Source: Vreelandella zhaodongensis (lineage in GTDB: Bacteria; Pseudomonadota; Gammaproteobacteria; Pseudomonadales; Halomonadaceae). From it: a stretch of DNA of 64,000 nucleotides. Location: the NCBI RefSeq assembly GCF_013415115.1, contig NZ_JACCDD010000005.1, forward strand, positions 62,001 to 126,000, read 5' to 3'. Shown in pieces: positions 62,578 through 64,000 of the stretch (within the stretch, counting starts at the first letter, position 1; each line of letters opens with the position of its first letter). The notes under the pieces are model-generated. The model was not told the origin of the DNA. It searched no databases and worked only from the letters and a program-made list of their open reading frames with translations. The position numbers were made by a program, and so were the translations under genes.

Positions 62578-62591
62578 CAGAAGGCCTTCTG
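62578..62591. promoter_or_regulatory. Palindromes upstream of second Crp/Fnr gene
   Basis: CAGAAGGCCTTCTG is a perfect 14-bp palindrome, 80 bases before the ATG. A further perfect palindrome ACGCTAGCGT lies at 62525-62534. Both are within the 199-base gap between the tandem regulator genes and could be operators. Confidence 0.35.
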
Positions 62592-62671
62592 ACGATGTAT
62601 CTGCAGCCGACATCGAAATGATAATAACCTTCATTGTGCCGATTGCCAGGTTCTTTCAACCGGAGAGGCAC

Positions 62672-63379
62672 ATGACGTCTATTTTTCACGCTGCCGATGC
62701 CAATCAATTGCTTGCTGATCTGCCTGTCGCTGAGCGGGATGCCTTTATAGCTACCTGCGAAACCGTGCAACTTACCTTTGGCGAGGTGCTGTACCAGCCC
62801 ACCCAGCAAGTTACCCATGCCTACTTTCCTATCGATAGCTTCATTTCACAGATCGCCATACTGGTAGACAGTCGGCTTGAAGTCGCGATGGCAGGACGTG
62901 AGGGCATGCTAGGTATTTCACTGGTGCTTGGCGTCGAAGAAGCACCGCTGCTTGCATTAGTTCAAGGTGAGGGGCAAGCCCTACGCATTAACGCGGCCAA
63001 CTTTCAACGGCTCCTGTTAAGTAGTCCTGTATTGCATCAACGCCTGAAACGATACCTCTATGTGGTCATGAACCAACTGGCTAACTCAGCAGCTTGCATT
63101 CATTTTCACCGTATTGAAGAGCGCCTCGCTCGCTGGCTATTAATGACCCATGACCGCGCCAAGACGAATACCCTGCAGCTGACCCACGAGTTTCTAGCCA
63201 TGATGCTAGGCGTTCGACGCGCGGGGATTACACTAGCGGCCATTGCCCTGCAGACACGCGGCCTTATCCGCTATCACCGCGGAGAAATCATCATCATTGA
63301 CCGACAGGGACTGATCGAAGCGTCCTGTAAATGCTATGCCGACGACTGCGCATTGTATTCCAAGATGTTGATATTATAA
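62672..63379 (+). CDS. Crp/Fnr-type regulator, second of a tandem pair
   Basis: A 235-residue paralogue of the preceding gene: YFPIDSFISQIAILVDSRLEVAMAGREGMLGIS aligns with the sensor domain of the first, and LTHEFLAMMLGVRRAGITLAAIALQTRGLI with its HTH. GGAGAGG precedes the ATG at 62672; an open frame upstream to 62543 lacks a good start. The C-terminal Cys-rich end (ASCKCYADDCALYSKM) differs from the first copy (ECYSVVKDEYDRLLN). The duplication suggests related but distinct signals. Confidence 0.9.
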   Translation: MTSIFHAADANQLLADLPVAERDAFIATCETVQLTFGEVLYQPTQQVTHAYFPIDSFISQIAILVDSRLEVAMAGREGMLGISLVLGVEEAPLLALVQGEGQALRINAANFQRLLLSSPVLHQRLKRYLYVVMNQLANSAACIHFHRIEERLARWLLMTHDRAKTNTLQLTHEFLAMMLGVRRAGITLAAIALQTRGLIRYHRGEIIIIDRQGLIEASCKCYADDCALYSKMLIL

Positions 63380-63740
63380 AAAAATCATTACAGTCAACAC
63401 GACAACTTGCTGATAAGGCAAATAGGCATCCCTGACGTGAGCGGCTATGCATGCCACCTAACGGACCACCCTACCATGGAAACTTCTTCGTCAAATTTTC
63501 CACGGCATTAGCGCGCAGCACTAGGGCTAAAAATGGTTCGAATAGCGAGGATGGAAGCACTGACACTATTCCTTGTGAGTGCCGTTACACTGAGGGTGGG
63601 ACTCTCTAAGGGTTGATAGTCTCGATACTCAATGTTTCGAATCTAGGATCACTGGGCTTATCAGATCTAACCGGTATAACTAGTTCAGCGCTGCCAGTAT
63701 GTGCAAATTGCTGCTATATTCGACTCCCTAACCCCTCTTT
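63380..63740. other. Gap without recognisable gene, more AT-rich
   Basis: About 360 bases between the second regulator and the ankyrin gene. I see no gene with a ribosome-binding site on either strand. A short GGTTCGAAT at 63535-63543 resembles a tRNA T-loop, but no T-stem surrounds it. Composition shifts toward A and T from here to the window end. Confidence 0.4.
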
Positions 63741-64000
63741 TTACGGCGGGTTCAAGGCATTTCGTGAGATGGAGGAATCGCCCAGTTCTTTGATGAGCTC
63801 AATAGCATCTTTTCGATCCATAATTTTAGCCACCTCCAGAGAATTAGGCGTCGGCCGCCCTCCAGCCTCCACGATAAGATTAAGCAACTCCATTGAGCCT
63901 CCAATGATAGCAGCATTGAACGGACTGTCTTCACCCAAACAGAAATAATTGGCATTCGCCCCCTCATTGATTGCAGCTCGCGCAGCTTCAAGGTCGTTAT
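63741..64000 (-). CDS. Ankyrin-repeat protein (N-terminus beyond window)
   Basis: C-terminal 85 residues of a gene entering from the right edge. The sequence reads as ankyrin repeats: NDLEAARAAINEGANANYF, then SPFNAAIIGGSMELLNLIVEAGGRPT, then SLEVAKIMDRKDAIELIKELG. Each has the helix-turn-helix pattern with Gly at the loop. The repeats mediate protein binding; in bacteria they occur in periplasmic, stress or toxin-immunity proteins. Codon and base composition are more AT-rich than the left neighbours, suggesting an accessory gene. Function cannot be read from this fragment. Confidence 0.7.
   Translation of the reverse strand, partial: NDLEAARAAINEGANANYFCLGEDSPFNAAIIGGSMELLNLIVEAGGRPTPNSLEVAKIMDRKDAIELIKELGDSSISRNALNPP

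Noticed and set aside
63535..63543. GGTTCGAAT resembling a tRNA T-loop
   Set aside because: No T-stem, acceptor stem or anticodon arm can be folded around it, so no tRNA or clear integration site.
1..64000. CRISPR arrays, insertion sequences, prophage or integron features
   Set aside because: No regular spacer-repeat array, transposase, integrase or phage structural gene is visible; the only tandem repeats are short (13 and 15 bp).

Overview
The window looks like chromosomal DNA of a moderately halophilic gammaproteobacterium of the Halomonas/Vreelandella group. The inference rests on moderate GC, Pseudomonas-like gene families (two-subunit arginine N-succinyltransferase, AraC-type ArgR-like regulator, FabV, DUF3581, RIO kinase beside DbpA) and many membrane proteins for ion, amino-acid and organic-acid transport. 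I see no rRNA, tRNA, CRISPR array, insertion sequence or prophage. Nearly all of it is dense, conserved housekeeping or metabolic DNA. Only the right end (about 63.4-64.0 kb) and the 9.7-10.1 kb gap look accessory or decayed.

Layout. 0-10 kb: a cut-off DUF3581 gene, a large AsmA-like periplasmic protein, a TRIC/UPF0126 channel, a copper-type DUF305 protein, an NfeD-SPFH membrane pair, a CSD-DUF1294 protein, BluB, a GST and a divergent WYL regulator. 10-17.5 kb: an arginine succinyltransferase (AST) operon on the minus strand (argR-like, astC, aruF, aruG, astD, astB) without astE, with a 13-bp x5 tandem repeat between aruG and astD. 17.5-32 kb: FabV, glutathione peroxidase, a LysE exporter, a YebC-like protein, MscS with an unknown partner, NUDIX, an ABC exporter, an AbrB-type permease, RIO kinase, DbpA, YbaK and a CDF-like transporter with an altered metal site. 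32-35 kb: LysR and a PIN-PhoH ATPase.

34.6-41.1 kb holds the most unusual block. Five minus-strand genes are each linked to the next by a 4-base ATGA overlap: an MbhD/NuoK-like fusion, three NuoL/M/N (MrpA/D)-type antiporter subunits, and a YihY/BrkB membrane protein. The block has no redox module and none of the usual MrpE/F/G partners nearby.

41-49 kb: an esterase, an SLC13-RCK permease, a cold-shock protein with a long leader, then a GMC dehydrogenase plus CoA-acylating (methyl)malonate-semialdehyde dehydrogenase opposite a LysR gene, arranged like the 3-hydroxypropionate (HpdH/MmsA/HpdR; DddA/DddC) catabolic module. 48.5-57.5 kb: exported MsrA, PgpA, a TerB-like protein, SbcC/SbcD, a dicarboxylate transporter and a CDP-alcohol phosphatidyltransferase. 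57.5-64 kb: a small unknown protein, a cupin-XRE regulator with a perfect 32-bp palindrome driving azlC-azlD, a serine beta-lactamase-like hydrolase, two tandem Crp/Fnr-type regulators and a partial ankyrin-repeat gene.

Many operons use ATGA or TAATG overlaps. Start sites were moved inward where a better ribosome-binding site or family start was visible. All functional assignments come from reading motifs, not from database searches.
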